From the NCBI GenBank assembly GCA_023079485.1, contig CM041104.1, forward strand, positions 125,676 through 189,675: 64,000 nt of DNA, read 5' to 3'. Source of the stretch: Archilochus colubris. Lineage: Eukaryota > Chordata > Aves > Apodiformes > Trochilidae. The notes beneath the pieces are model-generated. The model did not search any database and was not told the DNA's origin. It saw nothing but the letters and a program-made list of their open reading frames with translations. The position numbers were made by a program, and so were the translations under genes. Below, in pieces: positions 59,101-64,000 of this stretch (within the stretch, counting starts at the first letter, position 1; every line of letters starts with the position of its first letter).

Positions 59101-62100
59101 GAGTGGATCAAGGGTTGGACTTGATGATGTCAGAGGTCCTTTCCAACCCAAATGATTCTGTGATTCTATTATAACTCTTCTGGAAGCTTTGAAGAGAGAC
59201 AAATCATCAGGCAGGTGAAAGCTCCTGGGTGAGCTCTTGGAAGCAACGTTGGCTGATGTCTAAAGGCAGCTGATGTCTGAAGGCACCTTCAGGCAGCAGC
59301 AGCTTCTCCTGGTGCGAGGAGAAAAGCCTCATCCTTGTCACTGAGCTGTATCTGCTGAGCAAACCCAGCAAAGTTCATCCAAAGCTGAGAAACTGGGGGT
59401 GAAAAGGCAGGAAAGGTGGTTGGTTCCACCCCTCCTCACCTCCCACTCTGTCTTGCCTAAAGGATTTTAAATGTCAAGTTCCACCAGTTCTAAAAATACT
59501 GAAATATGCTGCAAGTCCAAGAGCTACCACCTGAGTTATTAATTCCATTTTTGTATTGTGAGTCAACTTTATTAAAGCTGATTCTCTCCAGTGTGCAGGG
59601 GTTTTGACCCCACAGAAAAAACAAGGCAAAAGTGCTGATTCGCTCAATTTAGATGTGCTTCTAGTTTTCATCCACAGCAATATTCTGCAAATCAGATGTT
59701 GGGAAGAAAAAAACTAAACTTACCATTTGAGTAATAAAAATGGGTGTTTTCTAACAATAAGAATAAATGTCAAACTAAAAATCTCAATTGGATAAATTTT
59801 CAACTTGTTTGCATACACAATGAGAGTGAATCCTCCCACAAGGAAACCCAGCACCCCTGGCTCCTCAGGTTAATGTTCAAGCTCTGTTGCTGGTGTGAGG
59901 AGGTGCAGTTAAACATCAAGAAGCATACCATAGGCTTATAACCCTTTTGTGTCAAAGACTGGAAAGAGAAATCAGTTTTTGTTCAGACCCTTCAGAAAGT
60001 TACTCTAAAGCATTTTTAAAAAAGGGATGCAGCTTGGAAGCCAGGGTGAGGCAGACAGGCTGCCCTGGCTGACCACAGTGTTTAGGTCCTCGTGTGACTG
60101 TCCCCACCTGCCACATAGGATCTTTGTGTACCTCTTGCCATAAGTGGTCTTGCAGGATGGTTTGTCCATCACTTCACGGCTTCGAATTGCCCCTGGTGGG
60201 AAGGTGCTGCCTTTCATGTAAACTTGGTCTCATAGAGTGATGCTCTGGGCAGTGGCTGGGCAGTGCAGGCACTCACTGGAATGTGTTTATAAGCATTGCC
60301 TGTTGGTAGAGAGTACTGGGAGATGGAGACGGGTTATGCAGCATCATAAATTATGCAAGGCACCAATTAAATGTTGTAGTTTATCATCTGAGCCTTTGAT
60401 GAATGGGTTTGAACTGTAGGAATCCTCTGGGTCGGGTTGTGGCTGGTTAACCCTCCCCTGCCCCATGCTGGGCACAGAGTCAGCAGCAGGGCCAGAGGAG
60501 GCTCTGGCAACCTTCTCCCTGTCCCTTATTCCAGCAGATTCCTTGCGGGAGTTCAGCGGCAGGTCGGGAACGGGCTACGTCACCGAGGAGATCTGGAAAA
60601 AAGCTGGTGAGTGTTTGGTGGTAACTTCAGCCAGGGCCACAGCAGGCTCCAGGGAGGGAAACACAGATGCTGCATGTGCTCTGCAGGAACAGGAGGAGCC
60701 CACCTGCAGGGATGGGCACGTTTGGCTGCCCCCAGCCTGCCCTTTCCAAAGGGCTCTGCTCCTTTGCACGATGCCTGTGAGGTCCCGTAGGGCTGAGCCT
60801 GGCCCCACCAGGAGAGGTGGTGATGCTGCTGCCGTGTCACTCAGTGTCTCCCCTTGCCCGTGGGTGTCCTAGGGTGCAGGCAGCATGTTGTCACATCCCA
60901 ATGGCTCTGTCCTCTCTGAGAGGCTTCCCCAGCTCCTCGGACAGGTGGATGAAGCTGCTCTTTTCTTTCAGAAGAAGCTGTGAATGAGGTGAAGCGCCAG
61001 GCCATGTCGGAGGTGCAAAAAGCAGTGGCAGAGGCTGAGCAAAAGGCATTCGAGATGATTGCTTCTGAGAGGGCTCGGATGGAGCAGACCATTGCTGATG
61101 CCAAGCGCCAGGCCACTGAGGATGCTTTTCTGGTCATCAATGAACAGGAGGAGTCTACAGAGGTAAGCTGCTAGGGGACAACCTTGGAGGGAGGGGCTTC
61201 CAAGGACTCTGAGTCTCCAGGGCATGCCCAGCAATGACTCGGAGCCCACAGGTCCTCTGTCCCTTTTCCCTTTTAAAAGTCTCTCTCCAATCAATAACTA
61301 AAAGTCTGCATTGATGCCATAAAAAAACTTTCTGATTTTGCTGGCAGCCCAAGTCAGTGCCTAAGCCTCCTGACACCTCATGAGACATTTGCATGGTAGG
61401 AAAGGAGCGATGGCTTTTTGCCACCTGCTGAATGGGTGTCTCTTAGAGCATTTCTTTCTGCTTCTCAGTCGTTAATTACCTTTACTGTTCCTTAACTGGG
61501 AGCTCACTTGGGGAAGCTTTGGAGAGCTCAGCTGGACTGGGCAAGGAGAACTGCAAGGCTAATTCCTGCACCAGGAATGTCTGTTTTGCTCCTTGTTTTA
61601 TTTTCTCTGCACAAACACAAGAGCAGAGGCTTTGCCTCTGTTTTTGTCAAGCAAAAATCTGATGGGAATATGGAGTTCATGTCCACTGGGACTGTGCAGG
61701 CAGCAAGTCTGTGTCCCTCCTCCTGCAGTATTTCAGGTCACCCTGCTGACTAGGCTTGGGAAGCTCTGGGGTCTCCACTCATGGCAGGAACCATGTAAAT
61801 ATTAGGTGTTGTTTCAGAAGTAAGGTTCTGGTCTGATATTTCTCAGTTAAATCACTGTCAGTTTAGTGCACCATTGATAAACTCACGATGGGAGTGGGTG
61901 GAACTGCTCAAGAAGCCATGGAAGAAATGAGGCAAGCAATCATTTCTCTGTAGGGGAATACCAGAGGAGTGTCCTCATCCTCTATCTATCCTCTATCCTG
62001 GGGAGCAATGCAGGACCTCGGGAGTAGCTGAGCATGCCCCCACCCCTCCCTGCAAGCCCTGGAGCCCTTCTCTAAAAGCCAGGTTGAAAAGCTGTCACAT

Positions 62101-63487
62101 TCTGGCACACTGTGTTACCTTCGAAATGTGATTTAAAAACACTGCTTGAAGAGTAAACAGCTGTAAAGTGATGACCCAGATCTTAGAGTCACTGCAGGCT
62201 GCAGTGGGGGCTTTATTTGGTTTCAAGTCTTCCTGGAGAACCGAGAAGCTTTGGGCCTGTGACTCCATCTCAGCCAGCTCTCTTAGGGACTTTGATGCCA
62301 AATTCCTCTCTGGAAGTTGGTGGCTCTGGGGCAGACTCCAGGAGTAGGAAATCTCTTTGCCTTTCCTCACAACGGGGCCGTTGGCCACAGGCCAGCATCT
62401 CCCACCCCTCTTCCCCCCCTTCCCCAGTTTATAGCTTGTGGCTGCAGAAGCAGCAGGCAGTGGAGAGTGCCCAGCTGGGCAGGATGGGAGGTGGGCAGGC
62501 AGGCTAAGGTGTCGTTTCTAAGGTGTAAATTCAGCTGCAGAAACCCTCCTCTGCCCTCTCCCCTCCCTCAGCAGCTGCAGCTCCCACTGCTGGCCCCTTG
62601 TACCCTGTCACAGGGACACAGTGACAGGCCACAAGTCTGCCAGTTGACACCCCTCCCAGCAGCCAAGAGGGGCTTTGCTCCTCTTTCTGACTGAAGCTTA
62701 GGCTCTGGCAGTGCTACCACCTGGCTGAGAGATTTTTCAAATGAGTTTTTTCTTCTCCAGATTTGCCTGTTCTGACCTCCTGTGCAGCCAGGCAGGGTGC
62801 AGAGCAAATGGTGCCTGTGCAGCACGCAGTGATCCCTGCAGGAAGCACTTGGCTGGGAGCAATACCAAAATAGAGCTGCTTAAAACAGGAAATAAAACAA
62901 GCAAATAGCAGCATCTGCAGTGGGTTTTTCAGTCCTTGCCTGCTGTTTCCTCTCTGCATTTGGGTGGATCCAGGAGAGAGGATGTGACGGGTGCAGTCTG
63001 GCAGGCGGGTTTGGGCAGAGCTGAGGAGTTCAGGGTTAGTACCCTTGGCCAAGAGCTGTGAAATAGCAGGAATTAATGGATTGCTCATAATCTGGGCCAG
63101 AGGGGGATGAATGGTCCCCTCCACAGCTGTTGAGTCAGCACCATCCTGCAGTTCTTGGAAGCTATAAACCCATTTTAAAAAGTGGTGCCTTTGGTCTTGC
63201 AGAGTTGCTGGAACTGCGGTCGCAAAGCCAGCGAGACTTGCAGCGGCTGCAACATCGCCCGCTACTGCGGCTCCTTCTGCCAGCACAAGGACTGGGAGAG
63301 GCACCACCGGATCTGTGGCCAAAGCCTGCACGGCCAGAGCAAGCCCCTGGCTCTGCCTACAGGCCGCTCAGCAGCCACCAAGAGCCTGGATGGAGTGTCC
63401 AGCCCAGCTCTGGAGAAGACCTCAGCGACAACCTCCCGGTCCTCCACCCCGGCATCTGTGACAGCAATAGACACAAATGGACTCTAA
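2159..63487 (+). CDS. CBFA2T2: CBFA2T2 (MTGR1) corepressor, 11 coding exons
   Basis: Coding exons: 2159-2186, 46910-47053, 50824-51062, 53458-53547, 54978-55159, 55718-55971, 56611-56696, 58188-58389, 60538-60606, 60972-61162, 63203-63487. All introns are GT-AG, junction phases agree, and the total is 1,770 nt (589 residues plus TAA). The product matches the ETO/MTG family, and its C-terminus (..[10 protein letters not shown]) and N-terminal block ([16 protein letters not shown]) identify the CBFA2T2 paralogue rather than RUNX1T1 or CBFA2T3. Domains: Ser/Pro-rich leader, TAFH/NHR1 (about 99-195), PPAKR nuclear-localisation-like motif (243-247), NHR2 (about 332-377), NHR3 (about 426-492), MYND/NHR4 (497-533), Ser/Thr-rich tail. 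From family knowledge: a nuclear scaffold that does not bind DNA by itself, oligomerises through NHR2 and recruits NCoR/SMRT, SIN3 and histone deacetylases to DNA-bound factors; in mammals it also works with PRDM14 and OCT4 in germline cells. Human isoforms are about 575-604 residues, so this looks full length. Confidence 0.97.
3294..3338 (+). repeat. (GTGA)n microsatellite
   Basis: About 11 uninterrupted copies of the tetranucleotide GTGA/TGAG. Every unit reads GTGAGT on the + strand. Confidence 0.98.
13300..13565 (+). mobile_element. avian endogenous retrovirus solo LTR fragment
   Basis: Starts TGTCCTGCTTTCGGCTGGGA and continues TAGAGCTAATTTTCTTCTTA, TTTGGATTTAGTATAGGATT, GAGAATAATGTTGATAATAC, CACAAGCTGGGAGGGAGCAG and ATTCCATACCATATGATGTC, ending near a degenerate TATA-like AGTATGTAAATCTGG. 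This matches a common bird (especially passerine) ERV LTR that I recognise by sequence; I do not assert a family name. No internal gag/pol/env region lies beside it, so it is a remnant LTR, and its right end looks truncated. Confidence 0.75.
17951..18013 (+). repeat. T/G homopolymer-rich tract
   Basis: T13 directly followed by G9, then T runs separated by single Gs. An A-rich region (18101-18174, ending in A15) lies 90 bp downstream. Confidence 0.95.
18101..18174 (+). repeat. A-rich tract
   Basis: Several A runs including A15 at 18160-18174. It does not follow a recognisable retroposon body on the + strand. Confidence 0.9.
18340..18440 (+). repeat. A/T-rich, T-dominated tract
   Basis: Contains runs such as TTTTTTTTATTATTATTTTT and T14-like stretches. 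Low complexity, no element recognised. Confidence 0.85.
20751..20797 (+). repeat. 26-bp-period tandem duplication
   Basis: TGCTCAAGGTCAGTTAGATA A occurs at 20751 and again at 20777, 21 bp identical, period 26. Confidence 0.9.
21006..21075 (+). repeat. 28-bp-period tandem repeat, about 2.3 copies
   Basis: TTAGGGATGGGTCATGGTTT at 21006 recurs as TTAGGGATGGGCCATGGTTT at 21034, with a decayed third start (TTAGGCACATGGG) at 21062. Confidence 0.85.
24000..25020 (+). promoter_or_regulatory. GC-enriched patch, possible alternative promoter
   Basis: CpG-containing, GC-richer DNA within otherwise A/T-leaning intron 1. It includes three donor-like sites: GCGCGG|GTAGGT (about 24110), TTAGG|GTAAGC (about 24487) and GGGGAG|GTAAGT (25015). 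Upstream of the first, an open frame from an ATG at 24010 reads [20 protein letters not shown] and would reach that donor in phase 1, the phase exon 2 needs. I do not recognise this peptide as a known CBFA2T2 N-terminus, so the call is only a hypothesis. Confidence 0.3.
25310..25450 (+). repeat. long T+G-only low-complexity tract
   Basis: About 140 bp composed almost entirely of T with isolated G or GG (TTTTGTTTTGTTTTG, TTTGGTTTGGGTTTTTTTGG and similar). Only a handful of A or C occur. Confidence 0.95.
25572..25584 (+). repeat. C13 homopolymer
   Basis: Uninterrupted run of 13 C, preceded by TTTTCCT. Prone to length error in sequencing. Confidence 0.9.
31133..31150 (+). repeat. T18 homopolymer
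   Basis: Uninterrupted run of 18 T. Could be the antisense tail of a decayed retroposon, but no body is visible downstream. Confidence 0.95.
37293..37375 (+). mobile_element. possible ERV LTR edge scrap
   Basis: Starts with the perfect inverted repeat TGTCCTGG-TCTGAG-CCAGGACA (37293-37314), followed by GAACGGATTTTCTATTTAGT and AGTCTCTGCTAAGTCACTG. This has the general plan of bird LTRs that begin TGTCCTGGTTT..GGACAGA..TTTTCT. It is short and no far end was found. Confidence 0.4.
45154..45214 (+). repeat. A+C low-complexity tract
   Basis: Composed of AAAACC, CAAAACA and CAAACAAACAAG units, the strand complement in character of the T+G tract at 25.3 kb. Confidence 0.85.
46910..47053 (+). CDS. 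CBFA2T2: CBFA2T2 coding exon 2
   Basis: Encodes residues 10-57, starting [18 protein letters not shown] and ending SFTPTA, then one base (C) before donor GTAAGA. This Pro/Ser-rich leader precedes the TAFH domain and is conserved in all MTG proteins, where transcripts from different first exons converge. The internal ATG at 46936 (Met19, MPGSPVEVK) is the equivalent of the start used by short family isoforms, so a noncoding alternative first exon spliced here would still yield a protein. Confidence 0.97.
47054..50823 (+). other. CBFA2T2: intron 2 (3.8 kb)
   Basis: Donor GTAAGA, acceptor GTTTGCAG. It contains one sense CR1 3' fragment (about 50519-50629) with two adjacent perfect inverted repeats just downstream. 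I see nothing else recognisable. Confidence 0.9.
50519..50629 (+). mobile_element. CR1 LINE 3' fragment, sense
   Basis: Contains the sense CR1 3' signature: CCTTGAGCAACCTG, GTTGGTGGGAGGCGTCCCTG, CATGGCAGGGGCTTGGAACT and GGTGATCTTTAAGGTCCCTT followed by CCAACCCAAAC. The usual ATTCTATGATT tail is replaced by the inverted repeats described in the findings. Confidence 0.8.
50824..51062 (+). CDS. CBFA2T2: CBFA2T2 coding exon 3 (start of NHR1/TAFH)
   Basis: Encodes residues 58-137: [20 protein letters not shown], a run of six serines (84-89), then the TAFH domain from about Cys99 ([20 protein letters not shown]) to VLALV. TAFH/NHR1 is a helical domain that binds short hydrophobic motifs in partners such as E-proteins and NCoR. 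Human has Ser at position 59 where this protein has Pro. Ends in phase 0 before donor GTAAGC. Confidence 0.98.
52392..52408 (+). repeat. (TA)n next to CR1 terminus
   Basis: Short TA run directly before the 3' end of the antisense CR1 at 52413; CR1 copies often sit beside such short microsatellite tails. Confidence 0.9.
52413..52800 (-). mobile_element. CR1 LINE 3' fragment, antisense
   Basis: Starts CCATAGGATCATAGAACATC right after a (TA)n run, then GGAAAGCAACCTTGAAAGAC and CATCTAGTCC. It continues through AGGGATGGGGCTTCTACAAC, TTCTTCCTTATACC, CCATCACCCCTTGTCCTATC and CCTTCTCTTCTCCAGGCTGA, all in the order of the antisense CR1 consensus. Confidence 0.9.
53458..53547 (+). CDS. CBFA2T2: CBFA2T2 coding exon 4 (middle of TAFH)
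   Basis: A 90-nt symmetric (phase 0-0) exon encoding residues 138-167, [20 protein letters not shown] to PFLK. This is the strongly conserved core of the TAFH fold, identical in sequence to the human segment as I recall it. Donor GTGACT is a weaker match to consensus than the other donors. Confidence 0.98.
53907..54404 (+). repeat. 498-bp direct repeat, copy A (intron 4)
   Basis: Identical at every base I compared, without indels, to 61225-61722 (constant offset 7,318). Flanks differ immediately on both sides (..AAAGTCC| and |GTGTGGG..). The block has no poly-A tail, terminal inverted repeats or evident target-site duplication and does not look like CR1 or an LTR. It is noncoding; short open frames in it are repeated exactly in copy B, reflecting the identity. 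Confidence 0.95.
54443..54828 (-). mobile_element. CR1 LINE 3' fragment, antisense
   Basis: Starts GAATTATAGAATGATAGAAT, then CTTGGAAGGGACCTCAGGGA and TCATCTGGTTCAGCCC, and proceeds through the antisense CR1 body to CCTTCTCTTCTCAAGGCTGA. Sequence differs clearly from the intron 3 copy, suggesting a different CR1 subfamily. Confidence 0.9.
54978..55159 (+). CDS. CBFA2T2: CBFA2T2 coding exon 5 (end of TAFH)
   Basis: Encodes residues 168 to 227 plus two bases, beginning [20 protein letters not shown] and ending [10 protein letters not shown]. It closes the TAFH domain (through about QYLAQHE, residue 195) and enters a variable linker. Ends in phase 2 (AG|A across the junction makes Arg228) before donor GTGAGA. 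Confidence 0.98.
55160..55717 (+). other. CBFA2T2: intron 5 (558 bp)
   Basis: Donor GTGAGA, acceptor ATTGCAG. No repeat or other element recognised. Confidence 0.9.
55718..55971 (+). CDS. CBFA2T2: CBFA2T2 coding exon 6 (Pro-rich linker, NLS-like motif)
   Basis: Encodes residues 228-312 plus one base. It contains the basic PPAKR motif (243-247, nuclear-localisation-like), [11 protein letters not shown], and a proline-rich [17 protein letters not shown] block, ending RDRHGGL. This linker between NHR1 and NHR2 is less conserved than the domains and contains likely Ser/Thr-Pro phosphorylation sites. Ends in phase 1 before donor GTGAGA. Confidence 0.97.
55972..56610 (+). other. CBFA2T2: intron 6 (639 bp)
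   Basis: Donor GTGAGA, acceptor CATTGCAG. No repeat or other element recognised. Confidence 0.9.
56611..56696 (+). CDS. CBFA2T2: CBFA2T2 coding exon 7 (start of NHR2)
   Basis: Encodes residues 313-341, [20 protein letters not shown] to WKHLDH. The [14 protein letters not shown] stretch begins NHR2, the amphipathic helix through which family members form tetramers and hetero-oligomers. Ends in phase 0 before donor GTAAGG. Confidence 0.98.
56697..58187 (+). other. CBFA2T2: intron 7 (1.5 kb)
   Basis: Donor GTAAGG, acceptor tract of eight C then GCAG. The last third is an antisense CR1 fragment (about 57559-58080) ending about 110 bp before exon 8, so the CR1 lies close to the branch-point region. 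The first 860 bp hold nothing recognised. Confidence 0.9.
57559..58080 (-). mobile_element. CR1 LINE 3' fragment, antisense
   Basis: Starts ATAATCATAATTTGTTTTGG, then TTGGAAATGACCTTAAAGAT and CATCAAGTCCAACTG. It contains GGGAAGAAATTATTCCTCAT, CCTCTTGTCCTATCACTGAT, GCTCCAACCTCCTCTCAGGG and TCTCTGGACACGTTCCAGCC. It is the longest antisense CR1 here and ends about 110 bp before exon 8. Confidence 0.92.
58188..58389 (+). CDS. CBFA2T2: CBFA2T2 coding exon 8 (rest of NHR2, GC-rich linker)
   Basis: Encodes residues 342-408 plus one base: [36 protein letters not shown] (end of NHR2 at about 377), then a divergent linker [20 protein letters not shown] and [11 protein letters not shown]. The 3' half is extremely GC-rich, and the linker differs from the mammalian equivalent (human has YNENTELRKTG-like sequence there). 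Ends in phase 1 before donor GTGAGC. Confidence 0.97.
58455..58577 (+). mobile_element. CR1 LINE 3' end, sense
   Basis: Ends with TATCTTTAAGGTCCATTCCA, ACCCAAACCATTCTGTGATT and CTATGAT, the diagnostic CR1 3' terminus. Upstream text (AGCAACCTGGGCTGTGGGAG, CATGCAAGGGGTTTG) matches the sense CR1 3' region. Confidence 0.88.
58660..59172 (+). mobile_element. CR1 LINE 3' fragment, sense, with internal foldback
   Basis: Contains GGTCCAGAGAAGAGCAA, GTTGAGGCTGGAGAAGAGGA, ACCTCATCACTCTCTACAAC, GGTTTAGGTTGGATGTTAGG and GGTCCTTTCCAACCCAAATG, ending ATTCTGTGATTCTATTATAA. Around 58899-58921 there is an extra segment that is an inverted, diverged copy of the element's own 58954-58976. Confidence 0.92.
60538..60606 (+). 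CDS. CBFA2T2: CBFA2T2 coding exon 9 (start of NHR3)
   Basis: Encodes residues 409-431 plus one base, reading [23 protein letters not shown] across the junctions. It corresponds to human NDSQREFNSRPGTGYV. The acceptor is CCAGCAG: use of the downstream AG gives G|AT = Asp409, while use of the upstream AG (exon from 60535) would insert one codon (G|CA, Ala). I chose the downstream AG because it matches the human -DS- spacing. Ends in phase 1 before donor GTGAGT. Confidence 0.95.
60607..60971 (+). other. CBFA2T2: intron 9 (365 bp)
   Basis: Donor GTGAGT, acceptor TTTCTTTCAG with a strong polypyrimidine tract. No element recognised. Confidence 0.9.
60972..61162 (+). CDS. CBFA2T2: CBFA2T2 coding exon 10 (NHR3 helix)
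   Basis: Encodes residues 432-495, [20 protein letters not shown] through [18 protein letters not shown] to [11 protein letters not shown] long uninterrupted, charged, alanine-rich helix: NHR3, which supports corepressor and PKA-regulatory-subunit contacts in the family. Ends in phase 0 before donor GTAAGC. Confidence 0.98.
61163..63202 (+). other. CBFA2T2: intron 10 (2.0 kb)
   Basis: Donor GTAAGC, acceptor GGTCTTGCAG. It contains copy B of the 498-bp duplicated block (61225-61722), beginning 63 bp after exon 10. From 61723 to 63202 nothing is recognised. Confidence 0.9.
61225..61722 (+). repeat. 498-bp direct repeat, copy B (intron 10)
   Basis: Same orientation and identical sequence to 53907-54404. 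Left flank ..CTCCAGGGCA|, right flank |CTGCAGTATTTC... Together with copy A it brackets coding exons 5-10. It starts 63 bp downstream of exon 10. Confidence 0.95.
63203..63487 (+). CDS. CBFA2T2: CBFA2T2 terminal coding exon 11 (MYND finger)
   Basis: Encodes residues 496-589 and the TAA stop at 63485-63487. The MYND zinc finger (NHR4) has its full set of ligands: Cys497, Cys500, Cys508, Cys511, Cys517, Cys521, His529 and Cys533. In the family this finger binds PPPLI-type motifs of SMRT/NCoR. The tail after it is Ser/Thr-rich ([20 protein letters not shown]) and ends in Leu, the paralogue-specific CBFA2T2 C-terminus. Confidence 0.98.
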   Translation, partial: SCWNCGRKASETCSGCNIARYCGSFCQHKDWERHHRICGQSLHGQSKPLALPTGRSAATKSLDGVSSPALEKTSATTSRSSTPASVTAIDTNGL

Positions 63488-64000
63488 AGGGAGAAGGTTT
63501 GGTTTGGTCTATTTGATTAGTTTCCCTGGTTTGTTGGTTTTCTTTTTAAGCTGAAAAAAAAGCCCTGCAGCAACTTGTACAACTTGGCACGTTCGATGTA
63601 CCACACCACCTCCTCCAAGTGCTGACACTCGGGCTTTGCCATCTCATTCTGCCTCTTTTTTCGTGGCTCATGAAGAACTGGGGACAGCCTTGCTCACACT
63701 GCTGCTGTGCAGGAGATACCAGAGCATCCTGAGGGACATGGAGGAGGCTGTGTGCTCACTCGTGGGGACCTGGACTCAGTGGGGAGTGCTGCTGGAGTGT
63801 GTAGGAGATGCTGAGCCCCATCCTCATGGGTCAAACGTTCCCAAGCTCCTTTTCTGAGGTGTCTGAGCCACCTCCTCTTTCAGCTACCTTTCTTCCACAG
63901 TTGGCATCTGGTTTTCCCTTGCTCCCAATAGTTGTGGCTCAGGTGGCTGTGCTGGATGGTCGCTGCTGTGAACTGACCAGAGCCAATTTCTCAGCAGCAG
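63488..64000 (+). other. CBFA2T2: CBFA2T2 3' UTR, runs off the window
   Basis: Sequence after the TAA contains no AATAAA or ATTAAA hexamer that I can find, so transcript end probably lies beyond 64,000. No other gene starts here. Confidence 0.7.

Larger units (their letters stand above)
58390..60537 (+). other. CBFA2T2: intron 8 (2.1 kb)
   Basis: Donor GTGAGC, acceptor CCAGCAG (tandem NAGNAG). It contains two sense CR1 fragments (58455-58577 and 58660-59172), the second with an internal foldback stem. From 59180 to 60537 nothing is recognised. Confidence 0.9.

Overview
The window is vertebrate, almost certainly avian, nuclear DNA. It holds one protein-coding gene, CBFA2T2 (MTGR1, the ETO/MTG8 family of transcriptional corepressors), on the + strand. 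The avian assignment rests on several CR1-type LINE 3' ends (antisense tails with the TCATAGAA-type terminus and the sense tail ATTCTGTGATTCTAT) and on a solo retroviral LTR of a type common in bird, especially passerine, genomes. The order is an inference.

Layout. 1-1,670 is gene-free upstream DNA with a possible CR1 scrap. A 5'-truncated antisense CR1 (about 1,670-1,985) abuts a CpG-island promoter (about 1,985-2,650). Inside the island a 28-nt coding part of exon 1 (2,159-2,186) starts with MVGIPGG. Intron 1 (44.7 kb, 2,187-46,909) has no recognised gene. It carries low-complexity T-rich tracts, a TGAG array, one solo LTR fragment, a possible second LTR scrap, and a GC-enriched patch at about 24.0-25.0 kb that could be an alternative promoter. 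Exons 2-11 lie in the last 17 kb (46,910-63,487), followed by 3' UTR to the window end with no polyadenylation signal seen.

The eleven coding exons join with consistent phases at every junction (1,1,0,0,2,1,0,1,1,0) into 1,770 nt, a complete 589-residue protein. All four conserved Nervy-homology regions are present: NHR1/TAFH (about residues 99-195), NHR2 oligomerisation helix (about 332-377), NHR3 helix (about 426-492) and the NHR4/MYND zinc finger (497-533).

Non-genic structure in the 3' half includes CR1 fragments in introns 2, 3, 4, 7 and 8, a 23-bp RNA-foldable stem inside the intron 8 CR1, and two adjacent perfect inverted repeats in intron 2. The most striking item is a 498-bp block in intron 4 repeated base for base in intron 10 in direct orientation (offset exactly 7,318 bp), bracketing exons 5-10. 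I found no novel multi-gene system; the duplication, a NAGNAG acceptor at exon 9 and the CR1 hairpin are the items most worth checking.
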